Source: Doryteuthis pealeii (lineage: Eukaryota; Mollusca; Cephalopoda; Myopsida; Loliginidae). Taken from it: 64,000 bases of DNA. The position numbers and the translations under genes were made by a program. Shown in pieces: positions 1 through 12,078 of this stretch; within the stretch, counting starts at the first letter, position 1, and each line of letters starts with the position of its first letter. The notes beneath the pieces were generated by a model that worked only from the letters and a program-made list of their open reading frames with translations, had not been told where the DNA came from and made no database searches. Location of the stretch: the NCBI GenBank assembly GCA_023376005.1, contig CM042157.1:85278643-85342642 (forward strand). The letters run 5' to 3'.

Positions 1-69
1 AATATAAAAATGGAACGTCATGCGGGGTGAGCATTTCCATTCCAGTGGTTGATGATGTCATTATCCCAG

Positions 70-75
<6 letters not shown>
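1..75. repeat. Repeat end shared with 36410-36485
   Basis: Almost identical to 36410-36485 (one difference seen). In the second place it lies beside a Penelope GIY-YIG relic, so this is probably the edge of the same element, cut by the window start. Confidence 0.6.

Positions 76-142
<67 letters not shown>
75..142. repeat. TA/TG microsatellite
   Basis: Compound (TA)n(TG)n tract. Confidence 0.95.
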
Positions 143-144
<2 letters not shown>

Positions 145-564
145 TATATTAAGAAAGATTGAAAAAACACAGGTTTAAATGAGTTAAGTGGTGAGTTTAT
201 AGGCCGACGCTGCAGTGTTTCGATCTATTAATTAGATCATTTTCAGGGCATTTGTTGGTATATGGAAGGTAATAAGAAATTTTTTATCACAGAATAACGA
301 GAAAAGCGAGTGATAGTCCTTGTTTATCAGTCTGTTTAAAATTGAAATTTGAAAAAAGAACGCTGAAAAATAGACGGTTTGGAATGTGACGTCAAATATT
401 CTCTTTTACGGTGTGAGTATGGGACTGTGTAAGTGTGTGTATCGAAAAAAAAAAGCATTGTGCATTTTTTTAGGTGTGTGGTTGCGTGTGTGTGTATAAA
501 TCTTTTGCGATAAACGACATCCAAATAAAACAAATATATATATATATATATATATATGGATGAG
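143..564. other. Non-coding, degenerate hammerhead-like site
   Basis: No gene seen. Around 200-250, minus strand, GCCCTGAAAA, a GATCT/AGATC hairpin, GAAAC and GCGTCGGC occur in the order of a hammerhead ribozyme, but G8 is lost and one base is extra. The rest is AT-rich. Confidence 0.35.
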
Positions 565-1208
565 ATGAGATATTACTACCTAGGTATGTGAATTGTTCTA
601 CTGGCTTAAGGGGCTTACCGTTGAGTGTGGTTATGTCTCCTTTTCTTTTGAAACATATGTACTCGGTTTTATCATCCAGAGAAACCGATGTAAATACACG
701 AATAGGAAAAGCGTGGTCGGCCACAAACAAATTATCAGTAATATGGAAATCCGATCTTACTGACAAGCTAAAGCGACATTTCTTCCAAGCGGTGGTTGTA
801 TCAGTGTTGCTGTACGGATGCACCACATGGACCCTAACGAGGCGCCTTGAGAATAAGCTGGACGGGAGCTGCACAAGAATGCTGCGTGCAGTCCTGAACA
901 AATCGTGGAAGCAGCACCCCACGAGGAAACAGCTATATGGCCACCTGCCCCCCATCTCACAAACCATACAAGTGAGACGGACAAGACATGCCGGGCACTG
1001 CTGGAGAAGCAAGGATGAGCTCATAAGTGACGTTCTCCTGTGGAAGCCAACACACGGACATGCTTGTGTGGGCCGCCCATCAAGGACCTACATTGACCAA
1101 CTAAGCAAAGATGCAGGTTGCTGCGCAGAGGACCTCCCTGGGAAAATGAATGATAGGAAAGGTTGGCGAGAGATTGTCATGGATATCCGTGCTAATTGCG
1201 CGACATGA

Positions 1209-1215
<7 letters not shown>
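565..1215 (+). mobile_element. RTE-type LINE 3' fragment with inverted 5' part
   Basis: 684-1208 on plus encodes the C-terminal end of an RTE reverse transcriptase protein (VSVLLYGCTTWTL, HPTRKQLYGHLPP, RRTRHAGHCWRSKDEL, ending in CAT then TGATGA). The piece just upstream, 565-683, encodes the immediately preceding part (KTEYICFKRKGDITTLNGKP ... FTYLGSNIS) on the minus strand. This is a 5' inversion of the twin-priming kind. The 3' end runs into a TA microsatellite. Non-functional. Confidence 0.85.
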
Positions 1216-1270
<55 letters not shown>

Positions 1271-1271
1271 G
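1209..1271. repeat. TA/GA microsatellite
   Basis: (TA)n followed by (GA)n, at the left edge of the segmental duplication. Confidence 0.95.
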
Positions 1272-1460
1272 GGGGGGCAGTAGAAATACCTCCCACATTT
1301 TCAACTGTTATCTGTGTACTGCAAGTGAATTTAACAAGTGATAAAGGTAACTCTATTGTCTGATCATGTTTTTCTTTCAGATACGATCAGTTACAATCAT
1401 GGCTTGGAATGGTGCACGCCGTGTGTTTGTTGTTGAAACGTTTTTTAAGACAGTTAAATA

Positions 1461-1667
1461 TGGTTGAGAATAGAGGAAAAAGTGGATATAACAACACAAC
1501 AGTTAAATTCAATTGATATTTTGCCTCATTATTGGCTGAAGCTTTTTTCAAAATTTATTGAATAATTCAATAAATTTTGAAAAAGCTTCAGCCAATAATG
1601 GGGCAAAATATCAATTGAATTTAGTAGTTGTGTTGTTATATCCACTTTTTCCTCTATTCTCAACCAC
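1461..1667. repeat. Near-perfect palindrome, about 100-bp arms
   Basis: Sequence from GGTTGAGAATAGAGG reads back as its reverse complement to CCTCTATTCTCAACC, centred near 1563 with almost no loop. The same palindrome is at 39072-39278. Confidence 0.9.
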
Positions 1668-1921
1668 ATTTTGTCGAATTTATTCAATCCTTCACTCCTC
1701 ACAGTTGAATATGTAATTGCTGCACAGAGAACTTTTCGAGCTCATTTCATGTTACGCAGGAATGATGCTATTTCGGATAGATGCTACTATGGGTTAAAAT
1801 TTTTAAAAAAACTGGATAATCACTTGAAAGAAAGGAAGATCTTATAGCATTCGAATTCCAGAAAATGTCGGTGTGGTTTAAAATATGTCAACTATATCCC
1901 CTACCGAAGTCTCCCCTACCC

Positions 1922-2205
1922 AAACAGGTATAATACTAAATTGTATCTGATGGTGAGGTTCCTGTTCTAGATATCTAGGGAATGTGAAGTACCTCTCTAT
2001 TGCCATTATTCCAGGTTCACTGACCCGGAGCGGTAGCCTCTGTTAGGGCTCCGATACGTTTACAAATTATTCGTATTCGATAGGACCGAATGCAAAAAAC
2101 AAAACCTCTGATGAAAGAACTACAAAAAATGTAGATATGAACGTACAACGAACTTCTAGGCATAAAATAAACCTATCAAATTTGAAATGCCGTTAAAATC
2201 AATCA
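1922..2205 (+). repeat. Family A SINE-like element, older copy
   Basis: Starts near TAATACTAAATTGTATCTGA and carries the GGTGAGGTTCC and CACTGACCCGGAG blocks, a GGGCTCCGAT block and an ATGCCGTTAAAATCAATC tail. The counterpart is at 39540-39845. Confidence 0.75.
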
Positions 2206-2904
2206 AAACAATCTAACCTATGGATTGAATAATGGTGGAAGGTTTCAACGGCCGAAACGTTGTGACTATATGTTTTCTGTTATATTGAATTTGTGGAAAA
2301 TAATATTCCCTTATAAAAATAATGAATATTCCCTTATGAAAATAATAATATTATATAATGAATATTCCCTTATGAAAATAATGAATATTCCCTTATGAAA
2401 ATAATGAAGATTGTAAACGAAAAACAATGTTGTAGAAAATAATATTCTCTTAAACAGTAACCTCCCTTTGTCCATAGCAACAGAGCCCAAGATCCTCTTG
2501 GCCATAACCTGATGAGAAACCCCATGCAATTGGCTAGGGACCTTTGTCAGCGACCAATCAGAGCACACGTTACGAGGCTCAGTTTGGCCGCCAATTTTGA
2601 GGGCTGAGACCTTCAAATCAGTCTCTTCCCACTGGACTCTCTTCAAGGCACGACGTATGTTTTTTTTCCACGACAAAGGCGCTGGGAACAAGGAGAATTG
2701 GAACAGCATGGAATTGCCGCTGACGCGTAAAATCAAACAAACAAACTAGCAAGACACCCCTGGACTCAGATAAGTCACGCAAGCATTATCTTGCAAACTA
2801 TTCATACATTTACATACATTTCCTATTTGTGACTTTGCAACAACCCGTACATTTACATTAAATTTTCTATTGTACTACATTGTAAAACTTACACGCACAT
2901 TTGT
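2206..2904. other. Non-coding with 23-bp tandem repeats and CCAAT-like boxes
   Basis: 2306-2412 holds a few copies of TATTCCCTTATGAAAATAAT. 2460-2740 is more GC-rich and has GACCAATCAG, GCAATTGGCT and, on minus, GTTGCTATGG. An open stretch of 141 codons on minus runs through simple repeat and is not convincing. The counterpart is 39900-40520. A promoter role is possible but unproven. Confidence 0.3.
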
Positions 2905-3470
2905 TTGGTTTGGTTTGGTTTGGTTTGTTTTACGGCATATCAACCTCAGTGGGTCATTTAATGCCGATAAAGTTTTGAAATAAATCAATTCTTAATGGAT
3001 AATACAATTTTTTTATAAATACATTTTTCTATTTAACCCATAGATGGGACCCTAACAGGTACTACCACTCCGGGTCAGAGTGGACCAGGGAGCAATGGTG
3101 ATGAACGGGTGCTCCACATTCCCCAAACCTCCAAAACTAGAACCTCACCATCAGATAGAGTTTAACGTCATTCCCAGGACATGTAGACCCGCAGCCACCG
3201 CCTTCTAGCACCCATATGATAAAAAGGGTTTGGGGCTTGCCATAAGGGCAATAGGGTTGGGAAAAGCATATAGGTGCTAGGGCTTGACGTGACCAGCCGA
3301 TTGATCGGAAGGGGCCTCTCCGACCGCCCGTCTAGCCCAAGATAGGGCCAAAGTGGAGTATTGCATGTCATGAACTGCTCATCCACCTGGGCTCTATCCT
3401 TAAGCATCATGGGTCGCCACCGACGGCCAACAGGTGGCCCCATTGGGGGAGTCTTACCCCTCTGCATCTA
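2905..3470 (-). repeat. Family A retroposon with conserved 99-codon ORF
   Basis: On plus it starts with the tail complement (GGTTTGGTTTGTTTTACGGC, CATATCAACCTCAGTGGGTC). On minus it reads 5' to 3' from CAGAGGGGTAAGACTCCCCC to the AAACAAACC tail. The minus strand from 3467 to 3168 is open for 99 codons (ending VYMSWE); the same frame is open in other copies. Confidence 0.8.
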
Positions 3471-3474
3471 TCTT

Positions 3475-3904
3475 TGTTGTTGTTGTCGTTACCCCATTCT
3501 TTACCCTTATCTGACTGTTTTCTTTATAAATTTAACTCCAAAAATATTTTTGAATCTAAATCTTTCAAAATATCACATGGCCGCCTATAGCAAATCGACG
3601 AGTACTCACAGATTCTTAACTCCTTTTTCTGGATGTAAAAATCGGGAGTCCTGGAACTGATGTATTCTTCGAATGTGTTTTGTGCTGTTGTTGTATACCC
3701 TTTTCATTACTTACTTCTATTCTTCTTCTGGCGTCTTTTATATCTTACGTCTTCTTCTAACATCTCTTCTAGCGTCTGGACTTCTCTTGGTGGTCGGTCG
3801 CACTTAACTCATTTCTTCTTCTTCATCAGTCTTGTTACCAAGACATTCACCAACCACAAAACTGTGTTATTTTCTTAAGCTTTTATTTACTTAACTAAAC
3901 ATTT
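3475..3904. other. Non-coding, pyrimidine-rich
   Basis: TTCTTCTTC-rich sequence between a family A copy and an LTR-like repeat. No gene seen. Present in copy 2 at 41052-41490. Confidence 0.4.
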
Positions 3905-4165
3905 CATGTAACTAAATATCTGACTAAGATAGCGCGCGTATGCAGTGTGAGTTCCAGTTAAGGCAGGACATCTTCTCTGCCTGACGTCTAAACTGAAAAC
4001 TGAGGATCCAACCAGGTCCCACGTGACTTTACGTATTTCGCGGGCTTTCTGTAATCTTCTATGGAAAGTCCCGCCCGTGATATGAAAAGGGCCATCCCTT
4101 TAGAAATACAGGGGATTGACAATAATCTTATGCAACCGCATAGATTATGTAACACTGTCGTTTGT
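3885..4165 (-). repeat. LTR-like repeat, left member of an inverted pair
   Basis: On minus it reads from TGTTACATAATCTATGCG through CCTGCCTTAACTGGAACTCA and GCGCGCTAT to AATAAAAGCTTAAGAAAATAACA, that is TGTTA...TAACA ends with an AATAAA before the end. It is homologous to 5928-6243 in the opposite orientation. Calling it an LTR is an inference. Confidence 0.45.
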
Positions 4166-4590
4166 TGAAAACCTTCTCTTACACGAATTTATCGATATGA
4201 TTGTAAAAGTTGTAGTTGCCCGGAGATAGCATTTAAAAAAAATCCGTTCTTTATAAATAAAAAACTAAAAAAACTAACACCAATGTTCATACATTAATGA
4301 AAGCTCAGATACAAGTAAAACACACAAAAAACGTACTAGAATACATTCAATACCAAATAAATAAAATCAGAAATTTTGTTGAAGTTAGACAAGCATAATT
4401 AGCATGGCAGACGGTTGGAAAAGCACCTCGAGATCATATCAGGTTATACCATGGAAAGAAAGAAAGAAAAGATCTCAGTATTCTAAGAGAAGGAAGAAAA
4501 GTGAAAGAATAAGGAAGGGGTCTATATAGAATTGGTAAAAAGAAAGGAGCTAAGAATAGCTTGACGAAATAGATCAGTAGCATTAGGAAG

Positions 4591-4661
<71 letters not shown>

Positions 4662-5018
4662 GAAGTTGCCCTGGAGAGCAAAATAGAGATTGGGTTCAAG
4701 CAGAGTGAGGTAAAGTTCCATGGTATTGTTGTAAGGGAAGATGTTTTCTCCTACACGAAGTTGGACTCGTCCAACGAAACACATAAATGATACGGATTAC
4801 ACGAGATTATGATTTGAGAAATAGCTAGTCTTGCTACATAGAATTAAATTATTGTTGTAAAAAAAAGTAATAAACCTATGTTAACCTTTCTTCAGGATTT
4901 CAATGTAGTTATGTGATAACTCAGACACTACACTATAACCAAGATGACAATTCTAGTCCATCAGGGTACCATGATGACAGCCCCTTACCTGAAATTAAAA
5001 AAAAAAATAAATACTTAC
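4166..5018. other. Downstream of exon 3 (intron 3), GA microsatellite
   Basis: Intronic if the copy is expressed. A (GA)n tract lies at 4594-4664. No further exon recognised. Confidence 0.5.
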
Positions 5019-5798
5019 CTATTAAATAGTTTTTGTTCGTCCGGAGTGAAAGACAAGGTTCTTGGTCGACCAGATCGTACCCCAGCCCAGTGTTTGCATC
5101 CAAGCAACGGTTTATTCGGGTGAGCACAATACCAATCCATGTTGTTGTTTTCGGCCGTCAGGTTGCATAACCATCTTGGTTTGGGTTGTAGAGAAGCAGG
5201 GTTCAATCCGCAAGAGGTCACCTCTTTCTCATGGCCGTTATCAAAGAGAGCTTCAATGTCCCACAGGGAGTGTAAACGTTTCGCGTTTCTGATAATCGTG
5301 TTCGTCAGTTCCCTGGGTTGCGTCAGGGTCAATGTGACAACAGCCGGACCAGTCCATAACATCGGAAAGGCCATTATGTAACTGCCATCATTATAATCAA
5401 TAATCTCGGCGACGGCGGAAGTGGAGGCAGACTTGGAACCGGAAGTGCTGACAGAGATGCCCGGACTGTTCACCACGGCGAGAATCAAGTCTCCACCTTT
5501 TTCTTTTCTTCGACCGACGAAATCGACGATGAAGAAAGGCATCGTCACGATACCGTCTGATGTTTTTATTTTGGTGGTGTTAACGATTATATTGGCCGAG
5601 GCGGAGTTTATATCCCAGAGACGGTCGTATCCAAGTGTTGTCCACCATTTAAAAGAAATTTCGGGCATGCGCAATGGCTCCACTCTTGGTTGTTTCGTTG
5701 CTACTTCGTCCCTGTTTATTGCAGCGTCGGTCCCGACTGCCAACTGCAATGCTGCTTCGGCCATATCCGCTTCCTCTTGAAGGGGTTTCAATTTCTTC
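5019..5798 (-). CDS. NXPE-like: Second NXPE-like copy, exon 3 (neurexophilin-like domain)
   Basis: Open across all 259 whole codons. It has the same GR.K..GGD signature and four-Cys end as the complete gene. The donor GTAAGT is followed 30 nt later by TTTCAG/GTAAGG, a second donor directly after an acceptor-like site. Confidence 0.85.
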
Positions 5799-8700
5799 CT
5801 AGAGAATGAAAAGAAAAAGAAAAAGAAAAAGAAAACCATTTTTACTTCATTTTAACTCATGATAATGCAGGCGGAAATACAAAGTGTTTAAACAAATATT
5901 AACATTTTTACGGAAGTCTGTTAGTGTTACATAATCTATGCAGTTGCATAAGATTATTGTCAATCCCCTGTAATTCTGAGGGGATGATGCTTTTCATATC
6001 ATGGCCGGGTCCTTCCATGGAAAATTACAGAAGCCCGCCAAATATGTGAAGTCACGTGGGACCTTTTTCAGAGTTCCCAGTTTGCAGTTAGACGTCAGGC
6101 AGAGCAGTCGCCCATTTTAGGTCCTGCCTAAAACTGGAACTCACGCGCGCTATGTTAGTTTGCAGATGTCTGGGTTGGGGATTGAAAATAAAGTAACATC
6201 AAAATAAATCGAAGTCTTGTGTTTATTATCTAAAAACTAACAATGACACAGGGTTTCTGATAGAGAGAAATCCCTAACAGAAAACCAGACCGAAGTCCCC
6301 AAGTCAACACCAGACGCAAGATCTTAGAAGATGCCAGACCAAGTCAAGATAGATGATAGAAATACCAAAGACGATCAGAAGCAAAGCCAGCCAGAAGAAA
6401 ATATGACCAGATATAGAAGAAAGAAAGAGATATATAACATTATAATTATTTAGTGCCAGTGAAGAAGGCGCTATGCAACATTAGGATTAAAATAAAATAA
6501 AGAATAAAATAAAATAATGAAAAATAACAATCACCCAAGAGCCCTCAGACAGAAAGAACCCTGTTGGCATTCGCAAAGAAAATGACCCCACTTCCGGGCG
6601 CCAAGAAAAATCCTCAGCCATTCCAAATGCAAACCTTGCTAGGAACACACGTTATTGACTGGTTCAAAAGAAAATCTTCTCTCCAAGATATAACTATGAA
6701 CTTAGGAATAAAGTCTGAATTCAAAAAGTATCTTTTGTCTTTGTCTCTTCTTTTTTCTTCCTTTAATTCCTTTTCAGCCTGACAATCTACAAGAAGGATG
6801 AACCAAGTATATAATGGGGTTTAAAAGAAACAATCAGCGAACACGCACCAAAAGCGACCAAAATCCTAAACCCGTATAAAATAACAGGCGGACCTGAACT
6901 TTCAGAACCCCCCCCCCCCCATCTAAATTTTTTTGTTTTTTAATCTTTTTTTTTTTTTTTTCAACGGATTATTATCGATTGCACACCAATCTATCCGATT
7001 ATAAAAAAAATTTTTTTAAGTTATTTATTTTTCAATTTTTCAGGGTGCTCAGTTCCCGGTATAAGTTTATCGTAAACCGATCCCCCATATCGGAACCGCT
7101 GAAAAAATTTTTCTTTGTAATTTCTTTTCTTTTTCTTCAATGGAAAATCGTTTACACACCAATCTATCAGATTGTAAAAAAAATTCTAAAAAGTTCTTTA
7201 TTTTTCGAGTTTTCTGGGGTGCTCATTTCCCCGTATAAGTTTTTAGTAAATCGATCCCCCATATCGGAACCGCCCGATAATAAATAATTTGGGTTCTGTT
7301 TTTTCTGTGCTACCCTAACTTTGACACCTTTGCGCCAGTTTCTTTTCGAGCGGTTCCAATATGGGGGATCGGTTTACTATAAACTTATACGGGGAACTGA
7401 GCACCCCTGAAAACTCGAAAAATAAATAACTTTTTTGAATTTTTTTTTTTTTCACAGTCTGATAGATTGGTGTGCAATCGATAATAATCCATTGAAAGAA
7501 GAAAAAAATTAAAAACAAAAATTTTAGATGGGAGGGTTCTGAAAGTTCAGGTCCGCCAAATAACAATCTACCCCATTTCCCCTTTAGATATTGTTGGAAG
7601 ACAATGGATAATTGTTCTTCCTTAGATTTGGGGGGGGGGGTCATTGGACACCGTGGTCACGTGAGAATACGAGAATCCTTTCCCGTCCATTTTTTTTTTT
7701 TTTTTTTGCCCTCGCTAGTCAAACGTAGTAGATTTAAGTAATGAAGTGTAGTGTAGGATTTAAATTGAATTGTAAATAAGCTCATAGAAAATCACTAGAA
7801 TTTTAATTGACACAAGAAGAAGAAGAAGAAGAAGAAGAAGAAGAAGAAGAAGAAGAAGAAGAATAATCCCCACCCCTCCACTTCCCCTTTAGTTTAATCG
7901 TATAAAACGCATGCTCTTTTGTCTTCTATAAATCTTTTATTTTTCACTTTTTTACAGCAATTTTCGTTGAGATTACAAATTGTTAATGAGTATCACTTAC
8001 CAGGTAGAAAAGCCGAAATATAGAAGAAATCCCCAAATAAGAAGGACGAATAGGACAACAGCAATCACTTCACTTTTCTTGGACAAAATGCCATCAATTC
8101 TAAAGAAAGGAAGAAAAAAACATGAATTAGGATTTTATAAGAACATGCCCATGGATATACTTACTAAACTTTAACATAATATAGCGCAGAGCATTGGAAT
8201 TTATCGGACGAACGTGGAATGGACAAATAGTCCAATCACGACCCTCCTGGAGGTCACGTGAGTTCCCCTATTTAACTGACGAATATCTTAGTTCACCCTC
8301 TCTTTTGTTTTTTGTTGTTGTTTTTTGTTGTTGTTTTGGGGGGATTTTGGGGGTTTTTTTTAAGCCCAGCGTTCACCACAAGTCAATGAGATATCGCTTT
8401 TTAACAACCAACATAGAACGGCGTCCCAAGAAGTGTATCACACTTTCATTTAACCACGCTGTTCCCTCTAAGGTTATGAGTCGACAACCAAATTGCTGCT
8501 ACAATTTAAACCAGGCCACGTGTTGACTACACTTAAATAAAACTTACTATAAGATAATTCTGCAGAGCATATTATCTGAAAAACCTTTCACCATTTTAAC
8601 ATTTGAAACAATTATTGCGTCTCTTTTCTCTCTATTTATTGTAGTAACAATCAGTTATTGTTTTCCTATCTTCTAAAACTGTCGACCCTTTTTGTCTGTG

Positions 8701-9466
8701 CGCAATTAGACACATGGCGCAACGGATATAAGGGTTGAATAATTACAGTTTTAACTGACAATCATCTCTGGGCTGCAGATTCAATGCTGGCAAGGGTGAT
8801 AATATATTAACATAGCTTAACACTTGTACCATGGTTAACGGAATAAGAACTGTCTACTCCTGTGGATTGAATAAAGTGTTCGGTTCGAAGTTTCGTGAAG
8901 GCTCCCGATTACGACATGATGGCTCCCGAGTTTGAAGAGAAGGTCCTCTTTCTTTCTTTATAATAATATCTACCCTCGTGGATTGAATAAAGGGTTCGGT
9001 TCGAAGTTTCGTGAAGGCTTGCGATTACGACTTGATGGCTCCCGAATTTGAAGAGAAGGTCCGCTTTCTTTCTTTATAATAATATCTACCCTTGTGGATT
9101 GAATAAAGGGTTCGGTTCGAAGTTTCCTGAAGGCTCCCGATTACGACATGAAGGCTCTCGAGTTCGACGGGAAAGTTCCCAATTTCGAAGAAATGTTTCC
9201 CGAGTTCTAGAAGGTTCCCAAGTTTGACACGAAACACCTGACGAAGGCCGGAGTGCACATCGGCCGAAACGTTGTGTATATAACAATAAAGATGAAGAAT
9301 AGTGCGAATAATCGTAATGATACAAACCATTGGTGTTGTTGTCGTTGTGGTCTTGGTTTCGTTTTTTAGGGCAAGGGGTCCTCACCTCTTCCGTGAGAAT
9401 TTGTTTTGTCACTCTCTAATGATGAGGAACAAAAAAGTTTCAATTAAACTATATTCTCTATAAAAA

Positions 9467-9548
<82 letters not shown>

Positions 9549-10858
9549 TTCTTCTAAGATCAGTGTAGTATCTGCACGCTCCCAATATACTTCTGCAGAG
9601 GATTAGATTGTAGTATCTCTACCCATAAAAATGTATTGGGTATGATACTAAATTGCTTATGATGGTAAGGCTCAGAAGATCTACAGAATGTTGAGTAATT
9701 GCTCCCAAGTCTGCTAGTAGTATATGGTAGGATCCCATCTATGTATCAGATAGATCTGTTTGCAAATTATTCGTATTTGATAAGATAGTGTGCAAACTTT
9801 TAAGAAACAAAACGATAAATGTAAATATGAACTCGATTCTATAACCACAGGGTATAAAATAACCTTAGACGGGTTAACATGCCATTAAAATCAACCAATC
9901 AAGTTTCAAATGAAGCTGCCCATAAGAATTTTAATAGATATATTTTTAGAAAAAATTGGACTATATTACCTTAAGGCACCCCTTTTCGATTTCGTGTTAT
10001 TAGGTCATTTTTTTTTCATTTACACCGTCAATATCCGATAGTTCCCTCTAAGGTTATGAGTCGACAACCAAATTGCTACTACAATTTAAACCAGGCCAGC
10101 GTGTGGACATTTACACCGTCAATATCCGGTTGTTTGTTAGGGGTTAGGGTTAGGAGTTAGGGCTAGGGTTAGGGTTAGGGTTAGAACCCCTAACCCTAAC
10201 CCCTAACAAACAACCGGATATTGACGGTTAAGGTAATATGGTCCGATTTTTTCTAAAAATATATTTATTAAAATTCTTATGGGTAGCTTCATTTGAAACT
10301 TGATTGATTGATTTTAATGGCATGTTAACCCGTCTAAGGTTATTTTATACGCTGAGGTTATGGAATCGCGTTCATATTTACATTTATCTATGGTCCAAAA
10401 AATCGACCATGAGGAGACTCGAACTCGCAATATTCTGTTTTGAAGTTAGACGCCTTATCCATTAGGCCACACAGCAATGTCATAAGTAATTAAATCAAAA
10501 CAAAATTTATTATCATATCAATGTAGACAGCATCCATTTAAACGAAAGTATCTTCTTCATCTTACGGATACTTTTTCAATACACAATTTCTATGTGGATG
10601 TTGAAATTAAGCGACAAAGACATGCAAGCCACGCAATGACGGCGAGTTGGGGGATGTGAGTTCAAGTCTAGTTGGAGTTGACGTTCTATTTTATTCTCTC
10701 TTCATGCACTTTTAATGGTCGAACCCTTTTCAAATTGGAACATTGTGAAAAAGGAAAAGAAAAAGAAAAGAAAACTTCTCACTTATCAAGATAGGCCTTT
10801 TTTTTTCTTCTTTTTCTTCTTTTTTCTTCTTATTTTTTTTCTTTTTTTTTCTTTTTTT

Positions 10859-10890
<32 letters not shown>

Positions 10891-12043
10891 TTTTTTACTT
10901 CAATGTCTGTGATTTGGAAAAATACATTTTCTGAAAGAATGGATTCTGAAAAAAAAAGGTGCGATTTTCAAGCGATACCGACTTTCAGGATAAATGTTTG
11001 TTTAGTCCCATATGTTCTAGTGCTTAAGCAATTCCATACTTTCACCCAGGAGTCCCGGGTTCGATTCGCGGTATTGGATCGTACTGTGTTTTTTTTTCTT
11101 ACACTATGCAACGAAACTTACACTTTCTTTTGTTCTTGGGCTGAAAATGTTATTTCCAAATGCCTAAAATAAATAGAAAGTACTTATTTTTCTCTTCAAA
11201 CTTTGTTTTTGTGGACAAAGAGCTTATAGCGAAAACATGAAGGGAGACTATATTCAGGGGCTGACACATGAAAGTGATTTACATTACAATCGTAATTGTC
11301 GAAACACTACTCACTTCGAAACATTTTTGTCCATTTTTTTATAACTTTAGAATGAATGCATATAAATTTTGATTCATATATTGTTTTTATCATCAAGTCG
11401 TGCTGACAGCACGGATCTCCATAACTCTCCCTCGCCACCCGTCCCTATCGACCATCGCCCTTAGAATACCCTCTGCACAGAATCCAGTATTCGCACCGAA
11501 ATGATCGATGTAGGTGCCCATAGGCACATTACTTAGATGAAAATGTGAAAAACTATCCATAGGATATTAGTTCAAAAGTGAAAGTAATAAAACAACTGGA
11601 GTTTGAACTCGCTTTACTACAATGTCATGATTCAGCACGTTAGTCACTATCTCCTCCAATATCATCTTTAATTTCATCTGCAAGATCATAAGAGTTTTAT
11701 TTGCTTAACTTATATTTCTCAGAACACACCATTGAAGTATAACAAAAAATGGTTCGCTACATTTGATATCCGATAATCGTAGGACGGTTATATCTCACAG
11801 TTTTGATGACTTTAACTATTAGTTTAAATACAGGGCTGGAGTTAAGCCTTAAGGGGCTAATAGAATTTGAGACCCCTTCATCACTCATATTTGCCCCTCA
11901 CACACACACACACACAACGTGTCTATAAAAAGTATATATTTTAGATGATTGAGTCAAGTGGATAAAATTTCATAAAACGAAAAAGTCTGCATAAAAATCT
12001 ATGAATATAAAATAAAAATTGCATCAAAATCTAAAAGGGTCCC

Positions 12044-12078
<35 letters not shown>

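Larger units (their letters stand above)
8528..10097. mobile_element. Copy-1-specific 1.57-kb segment
   Basis: Bounded by a direct repeat of about 60 bp (GGTTATGAGTCGACAACCAA..., at about 8470-8520 and 10050-10100) that is single in copy 2 (about 46175-46225). It contains 8867-9260 (hammerhead-variant SINE with about 114-bp tandem units), a long TC tract and a family A relic. It is either a repeat-mediated gain in copy 1 or a loss in copy 2. Confidence 0.6.

Noticed and set aside
5421..5780. 119-codon plus-strand frame opposite exon 3
   Set aside because: Antisense shadow of the NXPE exon.
5799..5839. Met-Val-Phe start upstream of NXPE exon 3 (also 43396-43436)
   Set aside because: It translates the polypyrimidine tract and acceptor; the upstream anchor exon joins in phase exactly at the AG.
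9234..9277. Calling this a standard hammerhead
   Set aside because: An extra A lies between the core and stem II, so it is listed as a variant only.
10130..10215. Chromosome end or telomere relic
   Set aside because: TTAGGG units sit in an inverted hairpin of a repeated element with defined flanks.
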